Both the position numbers and the translations under genes were made by a program. DNA of 64,000 bases from Glycomyces algeriensis (GTDB lineage Bacteria; Actinomycetota; Actinomycetes; Mycobacteriales; Micromonosporaceae), in contig NZ_JAPZVR010000004.1 of the NCBI RefSeq assembly GCF_027622855.1, positions 128,021 to 192,020 on the forward strand. Direction: 5' to 3'. Position 1 is the stretch's first letter, and each line of letters begins with the position of its first letter. Shown here piece after piece: positions 43,931-51,251 of this stretch. Below the pieces are notes generated by a model. It searched no databases. It was not told the origin of the DNA and saw nothing but the letters and a program-made list of their open reading frames with translations.

Positions 43931-44380
43931 TCAGTCGTTGGTCTCGCGGGTGCGGATGGACTCGGTGAACTCGGTGAGCTTGTCGCGCAAGGCGACCAGG
44001 TCCTCGTAAGACATCCCGGAGGCGCCGCCGACCACCTGGGTGACCTCGCAGCCGCGGCTCTCGAGCGCGGCCCCGGCCTCGGTGAGGTGGACGGTCACGC
44101 GGCGCTCGTCCCCGGAGCCGTCCCCGCGGCGGCGCTCGACGAACCCGGCGGCCTCGAGCCGCTTGAGCAGCGGGGAGACGGTGCCGGAGTCGAGCTGGAG
44201 CGTGTCGCCGAGGGCGGTCACGGTGAGGCCGTCGGTCTCCCACAGCGCCATGAGGACCAGGAACTGCGGGTAGGTCAGCCCGAGCTTGTCGAGCATCGGC
44301 CGGTACAGGCCGATGACCGCCCGCGAGGCGGTGTACAGCGCGAAGCAGGCCTGCTCCCGGAGCCGGGGTGTCTTGTCCAT
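43931..44380 (-). CDS. ohrR: OhrR-like MarR-family repressor
   Basis: MarR-family regulator of 149 residues that in relatives senses organic hydroperoxides through a reactive N-terminal cysteine. Here the motif LREQACFALYTASRA has Cys12 in the position of the reactive Cys. The wHTH contains TVTALGDTLQLDSGTVSPLLKRLE and the wing VERRRGDGSGDERRVTVHLT. Start ATG 44380 was chosen because TATCGT lies 7 nt upstream and the palindromic operator 44396-44412 lies between this -10 box and a TTGCGC -35 box. It is followed by the ohr gene. Confidence 0.88.
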   Translation of the reverse strand: MDKTPRLREQACFALYTASRAVIGLYRPMLDKLGLTYPQFLVLMALWETDGLTVTALGDTLQLDSGTVSPLLKRLEAAGFVERRRGDGSGDERRVTVHLTEAGAALESRGCEVTQVVGGASGMSYEDLVALRDKLTEFTESIRTRETND

Positions 44381-44395
44381 GAGCACGACGATAGT

Positions 44396-44412
44396 GCACA
44401 ACTTAGTTGTGC
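44396..44412. promoter_or_regulatory. Candidate OhrR operator
   Basis: Perfect palindrome GCACAACT-T-AGTTGTGC with 8-bp arms, in the spacer between the -10 (TATCGT, 44388-44393) and a TTGCGC -35 of the ohrR promoter (minus strand). Binding there would give negative autoregulation. Confidence 0.65.
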
Positions 44413-44432
44413 GCAATCAAGTTGTGTGTGAT

Positions 44433-44999
44433 CTATTCCGGCTTGCCGAAGCGGACGCGCTTGGCGATCTCGCGCAGTGCGCCTTCGGGGTCCGCGACGA
44501 CCGCGGGCGGGAAGTTGCCGCCCATGAGCAGGCCCGCGAAGCCGTGCACGAGCGACCAGGCGCCGAGCGCCTCGGGGTTGAACTCGGCGTCGGCCCGCTG
44601 CTCCCCCGCCCCGCGCACCAGCGCCGCGTTCGAGCGCGCCTCGGCGCGCTGCAGGTCGGGGTCGTCCTCGTGGAGCAGCTCAGGCCGGAACATCGTCTCG
44701 AAGTACGCCTTGTTGTCGATGGCGAAGCGCACGTAGGCGATGCCGACCTCGACGAAGTCGCCGGTCGCCTTCCACGCGCGTTCCAGTGCGTCCGCGAACC
44801 GGTCGTACCCCTCGGCCGCGACGGCGGTCAGGAGCCCGGCCTTGTCGCCGAAGTGGTGGGCCGGAGCCGCGTGCGAGACGCCGGCGAGCTTGGCGACGGC
44901 GCGCAGGCTCAGGGCGCTCGGCCCGGATTCGGCGATGGACGCGACGGCGGCGTCGATGAGGGCCCGGCGCAGGTCGCCGTGGTGGTAGCGATCGGTCAC
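44433..44999 (-). CDS. TetR-family repressor, WHG domain type
   Basis: TetR/AcrR regulator of 188 residues. HTH region RAVAKLAGVSHAAPAHHFGDK (near residue 45) and a C-terminal WHG-type ligand domain (AWSLVHGFAGLLMGG). The GTG at 44999 starts the conserved DRYHHGDLRRALIDAA; TACAGT 7 nt upstream and a TTGACA -35 give a leaderless promoter. Two identical operator palindromes lie in the divergent region to the membrane protein gene at 45126. Confidence 0.88.
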   Translation of the reverse strand: MTDRYHHGDLRRALIDAAVASIAESGPSALSLRAVAKLAGVSHAAPAHHFGDKAGLLTAVAAEGYDRFADALERAWKATGDFVEVGIAYVRFAIDNKAYFETMFRPELLHEDDPDLQRAEARSNAALVRGAGEQRADAEFNPEALGAWSLVHGFAGLLMGGNFPPAVVADPEGALREIAKRVRFGKPE

Positions 45000-45006
45000 G
45001 AGAGCC

Positions 45007-45034
45007 ACTGTAGCGCGGATCTTGACAGTGTCAA
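45007..45034 (-). promoter_or_regulatory. Promoter of the TetR gene with operator over the -35
   Basis: On the minus strand TTGACA (45034-45029), 16-nt spacer, TACAGT (45012-45007), then GTG 7 nt on. The -35 is one arm of the palindrome TTGACA-G-TGTCAA (45022-45034). Confidence 0.65.
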
Positions 45035-45063
45035 ACACCACTGCGGCCGCCTAGGCCGCTAAC

Positions 45064-45092
45064 TTGACACTGTCAAGACCGGGGCGTACGTT
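45064..45092 (+). promoter_or_regulatory. Promoter of the 45126 gene with operator over the -35
   Basis: TTGACA (45064-45069), exactly 17 nt, then TACGTT (45087-45092). The -35 is the left arm of TTGACA-C-TGTCAA (45064-45076), the second copy of the TetR operator. Confidence 0.7.
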
Positions 45093-45125
45093 GGGTTCCA
45101 CCACCACTCACGATTGGAAGCCCCG

Positions 45126-45548
45126 ATGTTCGAGTCCACTCTCGCCCTCAGCGACGCCTCCCGCATCATCGCCGGGATCGGCCTGCTCACCATCGTCACC
45201 ATCGAGTTCGGCGGCATGTTCCTGCTCAAGATCGCCGCAGGCAAGGTCCCGCTCACCGAGTTCCAGAAGTCCTTCTCCCGCGCCGGGCACGCCCACGCCG
45301 GCGTCCTCGTCATCCTCAGCCTCGTCGCCCTGATCCTCGCCGACGCGACCGGCCTCGACGGCTTCTGGGGCTGGACCGCCCGCGTCGCGATCCCCGCGGC
45401 GGCCGTCCTCATGTCAGGCGGGTTCTTCGCCGCCATGGCCGGGGCGGGCCGCACCGCGCCGAACAAGGCCGTCGCCGTGATCGTCGTCGGCGCCGCGAGC
45501 CTCGCACTCGGCGTCGTGACCCTCGGCATCGGCCTGCTGGTCGCCTGA
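45126..45548 (+). CDS. Four-helix membrane protein, TetR-controlled
   Basis: Hydrophobic protein of 140 residues with four helices (IIAGIGLLTIVTIEFGGMFLL, HAGVLVILSLVALILADAT, VAIPAAAVLMSGGFFAAMA, VAVIVVGAASLALGVVTLGIGLL). The family is unknown to me; DoxX-like or other small redox membrane proteins are possible but unproved. GGAAG 7 nt upstream and a full -35/-10 promoter fix the start at 45126. It is divergent from the TetR gene that probably represses it. Confidence 0.75.
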   Translation: MFESTLALSDASRIIAGIGLLTIVTIEFGGMFLLKIAAGKVPLTEFQKSFSRAGHAHAGVLVILSLVALILADATGLDGFWGWTARVAIPAAAVLMSGGFFAAMAGAGRTAPNKAVAVIVVGAASLALGVVTLGIGLLVA

Positions 45549-45675
45549 CCGAGCCGGGTCCCGCGCCTCGGCGAAGCCGAACCAGCCGCCCGGCCCCCGG
45601 CCGGGGCGTGGGCCCCCACTCCATCCTCGCGCGCGCCGTGCAGCGGCGGCACGGGCCCGCCTAGACTTGATCCTC

Positions 45676-46749
45676 GTGAAACTCAGCATCGGTATCGTCG
45701 GCCTGCCCAACGTCGGCAAGAGCACGCTGTTCAACGCGCTGACCCGCTCGGAGATCCTCGCGGCGAACTACCCGTTCGCGACCATCGAGCCGAACGTCGG
45801 CGTCGTCGCCGTCCCGGACGCCCGGCTCCCGAAGCTGGCCGAGGTCTACGACTCGGAGAAGATCCTCCCGGCCACGGTCACGTTCGTCGACATCGCGGGC
45901 CTGGTCAAGGGCGCGTCCGAAGGCGCGGGCAAGGGCAACAAGTTCCTGTCCAACATCCGCGAATGCTCGGCCATCGCGCAGGTCGTGCGGGTCTTCGAGG
46001 ACGGCAACGTGACCCACGTCGACGGCCGCGTCTCGCCGATCGACGACATCGAGACCATCAACACCGAGCTGATCCTCGCGGACCTCCAGACCATCGAGAA
46101 CGTCCTGCCGCGCCTCGAGAAGGAAGCGCGCATGGACAAGACCAAGGCCCCGAAGGTGGCCGCGGTCAAACAGGCCCAGGAGGTCCTCGACGGCGGCAAG
46201 ACCGTGTTCGCCGCCGGCCTCGACACCGAGCACCTCTACGACCTGCACCTCCTGACGGCCAAGCCGTTCATCTACGTGTTCAACGTCGACGAGGGCCAGG
46301 TCGGCGACGAGGCGCTGGCCGCCAAGCTGCGCGCCCTGGTCGCGCCCGCCGACGCGGTGCTCCTGGACGCCAAGTTCGAGTCCGAACTGGTCGACCTGGA
46401 GCCCGACGAGGCGCGCGAGATGCTGGAGTCCACCGGCCAGAGCGAGCCGGGCCTGGACCGCCTCGCGAGCGTCGGCTTCCACACGCTGGGCCTCCAGACC
46501 TACCTGACCGCGGGCCCGAAGGAGACCCGGGCGTGGACGATCCCGCGCGGCGCGACCGCCCCCGAGGCCGCCGGCGAGATCCACACCGACTTCCAGCGCG
46601 GCTTCATCAAGGCCGAGATCGTCTCCTACGACGACCTCATGGAAGCCGGCACCATGCAGGCCGCCAAGGCCGCCGGCAAGGTCCGCATGGAGGGCAAGGA
46701 CTACGTCATGGCCGACGGCGACGTGGTCGAGTTCCGCTTCAACGTCTGA
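45676..46749 (+). CDS. ychF: Obg-like P-loop ATPase YchF
   Basis: Ribosome-binding P-loop NTPase of the OLA1/YchF subfamily, 357 residues. G1 GLPNVGKST at residues 8-16, G3 DIAGLVKGA, a helical arm and the C-terminal TGS domain ([30 protein letters not shown]). YchF binds ATP rather than GTP and affects oxidative-stress response. The GTG at 45676 starts [18 protein letters not shown] lies 8 nt upstream. A TTG start three codons earlier is possible. Confidence 0.96.
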   Translation: MKLSIGIVGLPNVGKSTLFNALTRSEILAANYPFATIEPNVGVVAVPDARLPKLAEVYDSEKILPATVTFVDIAGLVKGASEGAGKGNKFLSNIRECSAIAQVVRVFEDGNVTHVDGRVSPIDDIETINTELILADLQTIENVLPRLEKEARMDKTKAPKVAAVKQAQEVLDGGKTVFAAGLDTEHLYDLHLLTAKPFIYVFNVDEGQVGDEALAAKLRALVAPADAVLLDAKFESELVDLEPDEAREMLESTGQSEPGLDRLASVGFHTLGLQTYLTAGPKETRAWTIPRGATAPEAAGEIHTDFQRGFIKAEIVSYDDLMEAGTMQAAKAAGKVRMEGKDYVMADGDVVEFRFNV

Positions 46750-46788
46750 GCACCGCAGCGGCGATCATCGCCTTCTGTAAACTCTCGG

Positions 46789-46817
46789 TTGACAGAATCA
46801 CCCGTAAATGTTAGGTT
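46789..46817 (+). promoter_or_regulatory. Promoter of the toxin-antitoxin-like pair
   Basis: TTGACA (46789-46794), 17 nt, TAGGTT (46812-46817), then GTG 46825 seven nt on: a leaderless promoter. The inverted repeats CTGTAAAC (46775-46782) and GTTTACAG (46815-46822) bracket it and could be an autoregulatory operator. Confidence 0.7.
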
Positions 46818-46824
46818 TACAGCC

Positions 46825-47061
46825 GTGGAGATAAGGCAGTCAGCCCGCAAGCACCACATCGCTGACCACTCGATCATCCACGCATGGGAGAACGCGCTTC
46901 GCACCGTCGAGTACGAGTACGACGGTGAGGAGCGGTTGCTCGTCATCGGCGCAGACGAGTCGGGAAACCTGCTCGAACTGGTCGCTGTTCCCGCCGACGA
47001 GCCCACGCGCATCATCCATGCCGACCGACTCCGTCCGAAATTCTACGACTATCTCCGCTGA
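46825..47061 (+). CDS. Toxin-like protein of a TA-type pair
   Basis: Small protein of 78 residues with the pattern [15 protein letters not shown]...[30 protein letters not shown]..........AD.LR.KF. This family is common in actinomycetes next to a short HTH-like protein and resembles BrnT-type ribonuclease toxins, but activity here is not shown. GTG 46825 follows a complete TTGACA/TAGGTT promoter at the leaderless distance, so an earlier TTG start is unlikely. It lies 14 nt before the antitoxin-like gene. Confidence 0.72.
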   Translation: MEIRQSARKHHIADHSIIHAWENALRTVEYEYDGEERLLVIGADESGNLLELVAVPADEPTRIIHADRLRPKFYDYLR

Positions 47062-47075
47062 GGAGGGTGATCCAA

Positions 47076-47336
47076 ATGACTACCAAGCACCGCGTCGATT
47101 CGACGGGCCTCGACCAGCTCGACCCCGCCGTATCGCCCGCTCGGGACGCGACCCACTTCCGCAACATCATCGCTGCGCGCAAGCGGATCGCCGCCGCTGA
47201 GGCCGAGCTGCGCGAAGCCGTCCAGGCCGCCCGTGACGCCGGCGACTCCTGGACGGTGATCGGTGCCGCGCTCGACACCACGAGACAGAACGCTTACCAG
47301 CGCTTCGGCAAGAGCTTAGGCGACGTAAGGGTTTAA
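47076..47336 (+). CDS. Antitoxin-like small HTH protein
   Basis: An 86-residue protein with a long helix rich in Ala/Arg (IAARKRIAAAEAELREAVQ) and a C-terminal DNA-binding motif SWTVIGAALDTTRQNAYQRFG, seen in short actinobacterial proteins that pair with toxin-like genes. The ATG at 47076 has GAGGAGGG at the correct distance; a GTG three codons earlier overlaps that site. It is cotranscribed with the upstream gene and followed by a hairpin terminator. Confidence 0.75.
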   Translation: MTTKHRVDSTGLDQLDPAVSPARDATHFRNIIAARKRIAAAEAELREAVQAARDAGDSWTVIGAALDTTRQNAYQRFGKSLGDVRV

Positions 47337-47366
47337 ACACGCCTTTCCTTGAGCACTAAGGAATCT

Positions 47367-47393
47367 GACGCCGCGACGTTCGGTCGCGGCGTC
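47367..47393. terminator. Terminator of the TA-like pair
   Basis: GACGCCGCGAC (47367-47377) pairs perfectly with GTCGCGGCGTC (47383-47393), 5-nt loop, followed by TT. Confidence 0.8.
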
Positions 47394-47413
47394 TTCGATC
47401 CTGGAGGTGGGCC

Positions 47414-48211
47414 ATGCAGCGTGAGCCGAGGCAGCGGGAAGTCGCGGTCGTGACCGGCGGCGGGCAGGGCATCGGCAGGGCGATCGTCGAACGACTCCTC
47501 GGCGACGACCGCGCGGTCGTCGTCGTGGAACTACGCGACGAAGCCCTTGAGTGGCTCGACGAGGCGATCAGCGAGAGCCGGGCCTGGGTGGTCGTGGGCG
47601 ACGCGGGCGAGGACGCCGTCGCCGCGCGTGCCGTCGCCGCGGCCGAGTCGCTCGGCATGCTCACCGGCTGGGTCAACAACGCCGCGGTGTTCCGCGACGC
47701 CTGGCTCCACGAGGCGGGCGGCGCGGCCGTCGCGGAGCTGGTCCGGCGCAACCTCCAGCCGTGCCTGGCGGGGTCGGCCGCCGCAGTGGCCGCGTTCCGC
47801 GTCCAGGGCGTCGCCGGGAGCATCGTCAACGTCTCGTCCCATCAGGCGCAGCGGGCCGTGCGCGGCGCGCTGCCCTATGCGACCGCCAAGGCCGCGATCG
47901 AGGGCCTCACGCGGGCGCTGGCGGTCGATTACGGCCCGTGGGGCGTGCGGGTGAACGCGCTCGCCCTCGGGTCGATAGCGACCGAGCGGCTGCGCGCCCT
48001 GGAGGACTCCGGGGCGGCCGTGTACGCGCAGGTCGAGGCGGCCATGCAGGAGCTGCATCCGCTCGGCCGGGCGGGCGAGGCGGCCGAGGTCGCCGACGCG
48101 GTCGCGTTCCTGCTCTCGGAGCAGTCGTCCTTCATCAGCGGCGCGGTGCTGCCGGTCGACGGCGGCCGCTCGGCCCAGGGCCACGACCCGGAGGCCGTGA
48201 CGCCCTCCTGA
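47414..48211 (+). CDS. Short-chain dehydrogenase/reductase
   Basis: Classical SDR, 265 residues: NAD(P)-binding TGGGQGIGRAI (near residue 15), NNAAVF, the catalytic Ser in IVNVSSHQA and YATAK (Tyr and Lys), and the C-terminal FISGAVLPVDGG. An acidic residue at the end of strand 2 (VVVELRDE) suggests NAD rather than NADP. GGAGG precedes the ATG. Substrate unknown; it stands alone after the TA-like pair. Confidence 0.93.
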   Translation: MQREPRQREVAVVTGGGQGIGRAIVERLLGDDRAVVVVELRDEALEWLDEAISESRAWVVVGDAGEDAVAARAVAAAESLGMLTGWVNNAAVFRDAWLHEAGGAAVAELVRRNLQPCLAGSAAAVAAFRVQGVAGSIVNVSSHQAQRAVRGALPYATAKAAIEGLTRALAVDYGPWGVRVNALALGSIATERLRALEDSGAAVYAQVEAAMQELHPLGRAGEAAEVADAVAFLLSEQSSFISGAVLPVDGGRSAQGHDPEAVTPS

Positions 48212-48225
48212 GGGGCCGAAAAGCC

Positions 48226-48260
48226 ATGGCGCGGCCGCGCTCGAGAGCGTGCCGCGCCAT
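48226..48260. terminator. Terminator between SDR and pterin-dehydratase-like genes
   Basis: ATGGCGCGGC (48226-48235) pairs with GCCGCGCCAT (48251-48260); TT follows. The genes are convergent. Confidence 0.8.
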
Positions 48261-48342
48261 TTGCGTCAGTGGAGTGCCCGGACACGGAAGCGGCGGACCG
48301 GCGGGGAGGTGGGGTCCCCGGCGATCCGCCGTGCGGTTCGGG

Positions 48343-48699
48343 TCATTCGCCGCGTCTGAGCCAGCGGAAGCGGCCCTTGGAGCTCGGGTCCTGCTGGGCG
48401 GCGAGCTCTCCGGCGATGGTGATGTAGGCGGTCTCGACGCGGCCGGCGAAGGTCACGTCGGTGAGACTGAATCCGCCTTCGCTGGCGAGCACGATGAGCG
48501 TGGCTTCATCCGTGCGCGACACGTCGGGCCTGACCCCGAGCGTGTCGGCGAAGATCTTGATGTGTTCGGCGAGCTCCGCGTGCTGGGAATCGTCGAGCGG
48601 CAGCGACCGCGACAAGCGGCCGTCGTCATCCGCTACCCAACCATTGAGCTCCCGCAGTGCATCCAGCAGCACGTTGTCGTCTTGCTCCGTTCTCCCCAT
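48343..48699 (-). CDS. Degenerate pterin-4a-carbinolamine dehydratase-like protein
   Basis: Soluble 118-residue protein that follows the fold pattern of pterin dehydratases (DCoH/PCD): LLDALRELNGWVADDDGRLSRSLPLDD, a long helix (HAELAEHIKIFADTLG), then a sheet with ATLIVLAS and FSLTDVTFAGRVE. The catalytic histidine pair normally found after the helix (HHP) is replaced by VRP, and the later His is absent, so enzyme activity is doubtful. The ATG at 48699 has only a weak ribosome site. Its role may be structural or regulatory. Confidence 0.65.
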   Translation of the reverse strand: MGRTEQDDNVLLDALRELNGWVADDDGRLSRSLPLDDSQHAELAEHIKIFADTLGVRPDVSRTDEATLIVLASEGGFSLTDVTFAGRVETAYITIAGELAAQQDPSSKGRFRWLRRGE

Positions 48700-49126
48700 A
48701 TGGCACCGTCGCCATTTCGTCCTGGCCGCGACCGGCAAAAGCCGTGCCCTGCCTGGGCAGGGCGGCGACCGATCAGTAAGGTGGTCTGATTCGGCTCCGA
48801 CGGACACGGGGGCTTCGTGTCTGAATTGTCGCCGGATCTTTATCGTTTCTGAACCGAGTCTTGCGCGTCTCCCAGTTTCTGTCCAGACCGGCAAATGGGA
48901 TTAATCGGTAATTGCGGTCTCCGCGGGACAGTTCTTGTCTGGTTTTGTGCTGGTGGACACGATTCCTGACCGTAGGGTCGACGCCACATCAACCGAACGT
49001 ATGAACAACAGGTTGCTCACTAGTGATCACAGTTCGTTATCTGACGCGTGAACGATAACGAAACGCCCTCAAACCGGCAACAGCCGCGAAGCCTGGCCGA
49101 CACGCCGCCGCCGATAAGCTCTTGCG
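48700..49126. other. Intergenic region with a 9-bp inverted repeat
   Basis: No gene was recognised. TTCGTTATC (49033-49041) and GATAACGAA (49054-49062) are exact reverse complements 12 nt apart, upstream of the NUDIX gene. The region is AT-richer than its surroundings near 48900-49070. Confidence 0.6.
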
Positions 49127-49534
49127 GTGAACGAACCGCGTCAGGAGTCCCCGAAGATCGTCGTGGGCGCCGCGATCCGCGCCGGGCACCGCATCCTCGC
49201 CGCCGCCCGCGCCTACCCGCCCGAACTCGCCGGGCTCTGGGAGTTCCCCGGCGGCAAGGTCGAACCCGGCGAGACCGAGGCCGAGGCGCTGGTGCGCGAA
49301 TGCCGCGAGGAGCTCGGCGTCGAGATCGAGGTCGGCGACCGTGTCGGCGGCGACCTCCTGACCGGCAACGGCAGCTACCTGCTGCGGGTCTACTTCGCGG
49401 ACCTCGCCGAGGGCGAACCGCGCGCCGAGGAGCATGCCGAACTGCGCTGGCTCGCCCCCGCCGAACTCGACTCCGTGCCGTGGCTCCCGGGCAACCGCCC
49501 GGCGGTCGACGCCCTCCGGGAGCTGCTCTGCTGA
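49127..49534 (+). CDS. NUDIX hydrolase (MutT-like)
   Basis: Pyrophosphohydrolase of 135 residues with a complete Nudix box, GGKVEPGETEAEALVRECRE followed by ELGVEI (Gx5Ex7REUxEExGU). The substrate tryptophan region LWEFPGGK and LRWLAPAELDSVPWLPGNRPAV match 8-oxo-dGTP/CTP-type MutT enzymes of actinomycetes. The GTG start at 49127 has TAAGCT exactly 6 nt upstream and no Shine-Dalgarno, the same leaderless arrangement as smpB. Confidence 0.93.
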   Translation: MNEPRQESPKIVVGAAIRAGHRILAAARAYPPELAGLWEFPGGKVEPGETEAEALVRECREELGVEIEVGDRVGGDLLTGNGSYLLRVYFADLAEGEPRAEEHAELRWLAPAELDSVPWLPGNRPAVDALRELLC

Positions 49535-49553
49535 GCCGACCTAGCAGCCGCGC

Positions 49554-50777
49554 TTAGAAGAAGGTGTGCACCGCGTCGACCACCAGGCCGGTCTCGTCGT
49601 CGACGACCGGGATGAGGCGCCACTTGTCGAATGCCGTGCAGGGGTGGGAGAGGCCGAGCTCGACCACGTCGCCGACGGCCAGTCCCGCAGCGCCGGTGAG
49701 GAACAGGTGCTGGTCGCTGATCTCTGGGCACTGCGCCGCGGCCGCATCCCAATCCCCTTTTCCATTGTGGCCCAAGGGTATCGGGAGGTCCTGGTCGAAC
49801 GGGAGGTCGCGGCGGCCGGCGTCGAGGATCGCCAGGTCGGGCTCCGGTCGGGAGAGGACGGTCGCCCGCCCTCGCAGCGCGGGGAGCAGTTCCGGCCCGT
49901 CGCCGCCGCGGGCCGCGGGGGTCGTGCGGGCGTAGCAGCCGTGGTCGTGGACGAGGTAGGAGCCCGAGCGCAGGAGCACCTCGGCCCTGGGGGCGAGCGG
50001 GCCGAGCACGACGGCGACGCGGTCGAAGTAGGCGCTGCCGCCGGCGCTGACCACGGGCCGGTCGGTCTCGAAGTCCAAGGCCCCGAACAGGGTCGCGAGG
50101 TCGCCGAGGTAGTCGTCGACGGCCGCCAGGTCGGCCGCGCCGGTCGCCGAGGCCACCGCGCCCTCGTATCCGGCGACACCCGCGAGCCGCAGATTCGGGG
50201 CGGCCTCGAGGCCGGCCGCGACCTTGAGCGCGGCCTCGATGCTCCGCGCCCCGGCCCGCCCGCCCACGGCGCCGAGCTCCACGAGTACGTCGATGGTCGT
50301 AGACGCGGCTTCCGAAACCCTGACTTTCGGCACCTCGGAATCGGAAAAAAGACACATGCGGGCCCCTTCCTCGGCCCATACGCTTAGTTGGACGGCCGCG
50401 GCAGGATCGGCGATCTGGTTGGCGATGAGGATGCGGGGCACGCCGAACCGGTGAGCCACACCCGCCTGGAAGGGGTTGGCGACAGTGATAGCGGCAGCGC
50501 CGGCATCGAGCTGGCGCCGCCACAGCTGCGGGGCCATCGTGGCCTTGCCGTGAGGGGCGAGCGCAAGGCCCCGCTCAGCGCACCAGGCGGCCATGGCGCG
50601 CAGGTTGTGCTCGAGCGCCTGCGCCGAGAGCGTGACAACGGGGGTGGGGAGGGTGGGGGCGGGGGGCCCCGAAGCGATCCACTCGCGGATCGTCAGGCCG
50701 TGAGCCGAGGCCGGAATGCCCTTGTGGCGCCAGTCGAGGACGTCGTCGTGGAGGCCGCGCAGCCGGGTCTCGTCCAT
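49554..50777 (-). CDS. PLP enzyme of the D-threonine aldolase/D-serine dehydratase family
   Basis: Fold-type III PLP enzyme of 407 residues (alanine-racemase-like N-terminal barrel, C-terminal beta domain). The PLP lysine is in APHGKATMAPQLW; the C-terminal metal-binding pair typical for D-serine dehydratase/D-threonine aldolase is in EISDQHLFL and GLSHPCTAFDKWRLIP (His and Cys). It probably acts on D-Ser or D-Thr. AAGGG about 8 nt upstream sets ATG 50777. Only 36 nt separate it from the divergent RidA gene, and an N-acyl-D-amino acid deacylase follows that, suggesting a D-amino acid pathway. Confidence 0.87.
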   Translation of the reverse strand: MDETRLRGLHDDVLDWRHKGIPASAHGLTIREWIASGPPAPTLPTPVVTLSAQALEHNLRAMAAWCAERGLALAPHGKATMAPQLWRRQLDAGAAAITVANPFQAGVAHRFGVPRILIANQIADPAAAVQLSVWAEEGARMCLFSDSEVPKVRVSEAASTTIDVLVELGAVGGRAGARSIEAALKVAAGLEAAPNLRLAGVAGYEGAVASATGAADLAAVDDYLGDLATLFGALDFETDRPVVSAGGSAYFDRVAVVLGPLAPRAEVLLRSGSYLVHDHGCYARTTPAARGGDGPELLPALRGRATVLSRPEPDLAILDAGRRDLPFDQDLPIPLGHNGKGDWDAAAAQCPEISDQHLFLTGAAGLAVGDVVELGLSHPCTAFDKWRLIPVVDDETGLVVDAVHTFF

Positions 50778-50801
50778 GGTTCACCGCCCTTAATAGGAAT
50801 G

Positions 50802-50807
50802 TATCTT
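50802..50807 (+). promoter_or_regulatory. Leaderless -10 box of the RidA gene
   Basis: TATCTT lies exactly 6 nt before ATG 50814 in the 36-nt gap between divergent genes; no Shine-Dalgarno is present for RidA. Confidence 0.5.
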
Positions 50808-50813
50808 TACTAT

Positions 50814-51221
50814 ATGACCGAGAAGATCGCGATCCGCACCGCCGCCGCCCCGGCCCCCGCCCACGCCTTCCCGCAGGGCGTCCGCAAGGGCCCGCTGCTC
50901 ACCGTCTCCGGCCAGGGCCCCGTCGATCCGGCCACCGGCGCGTACCTCCACCCCGGCGACGTACGGGCCCAGACCCGCCGCACCCTGGAGAACGTCGCCG
51001 CGATCCTCGAAGCCGGCGGCGCCACCATCGGCGACGTCATGACCCTCCGCGTGTACCTCGCCGACCGCGCCGACTTCGCCGCGATGAACGAGGTCTACGA
51101 GGCGTTCCTCACCGAGAAGACCCCCGCGGGCGTGCCGTTCCCGACCCGGACCACCGTCGTCTGCACCCTCCCGAGGGCCGAGATGCTGGTGGAGATCGAC
51201 GCCCTGGCCTGCATAGACTGA
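50814..51221 (+). CDS. ridA: RidA-family enamine deaminase
   Basis: RidA/YjgF-type protein of 135 residues that hydrolyses reactive 2-aminoacrylate and related enamines released by PLP dehydratases. Family motifs are clear: VSGQGPVDPATG, RRTLENVAAILEAGGAT, RVYLAD, YEAFLTEKTPAGVPFPTRTTV with the catalytic Arg, and EIDALA. The adjacent D-serine dehydratase-like gene would make exactly this kind of toxic intermediate. Start ATG 50814 is leaderless by position. Confidence 0.92.
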   Translation: MTEKIAIRTAAAPAPAHAFPQGVRKGPLLTVSGQGPVDPATGAYLHPGDVRAQTRRTLENVAAILEAGGATIGDVMTLRVYLADRADFAAMNEVYEAFLTEKTPAGVPFPTRTTVVCTLPRAEMLVEIDALACID

Positions 51222-51251
51222 CGCTTCGTGCCGAACGAGGGAGGGCGCCGA

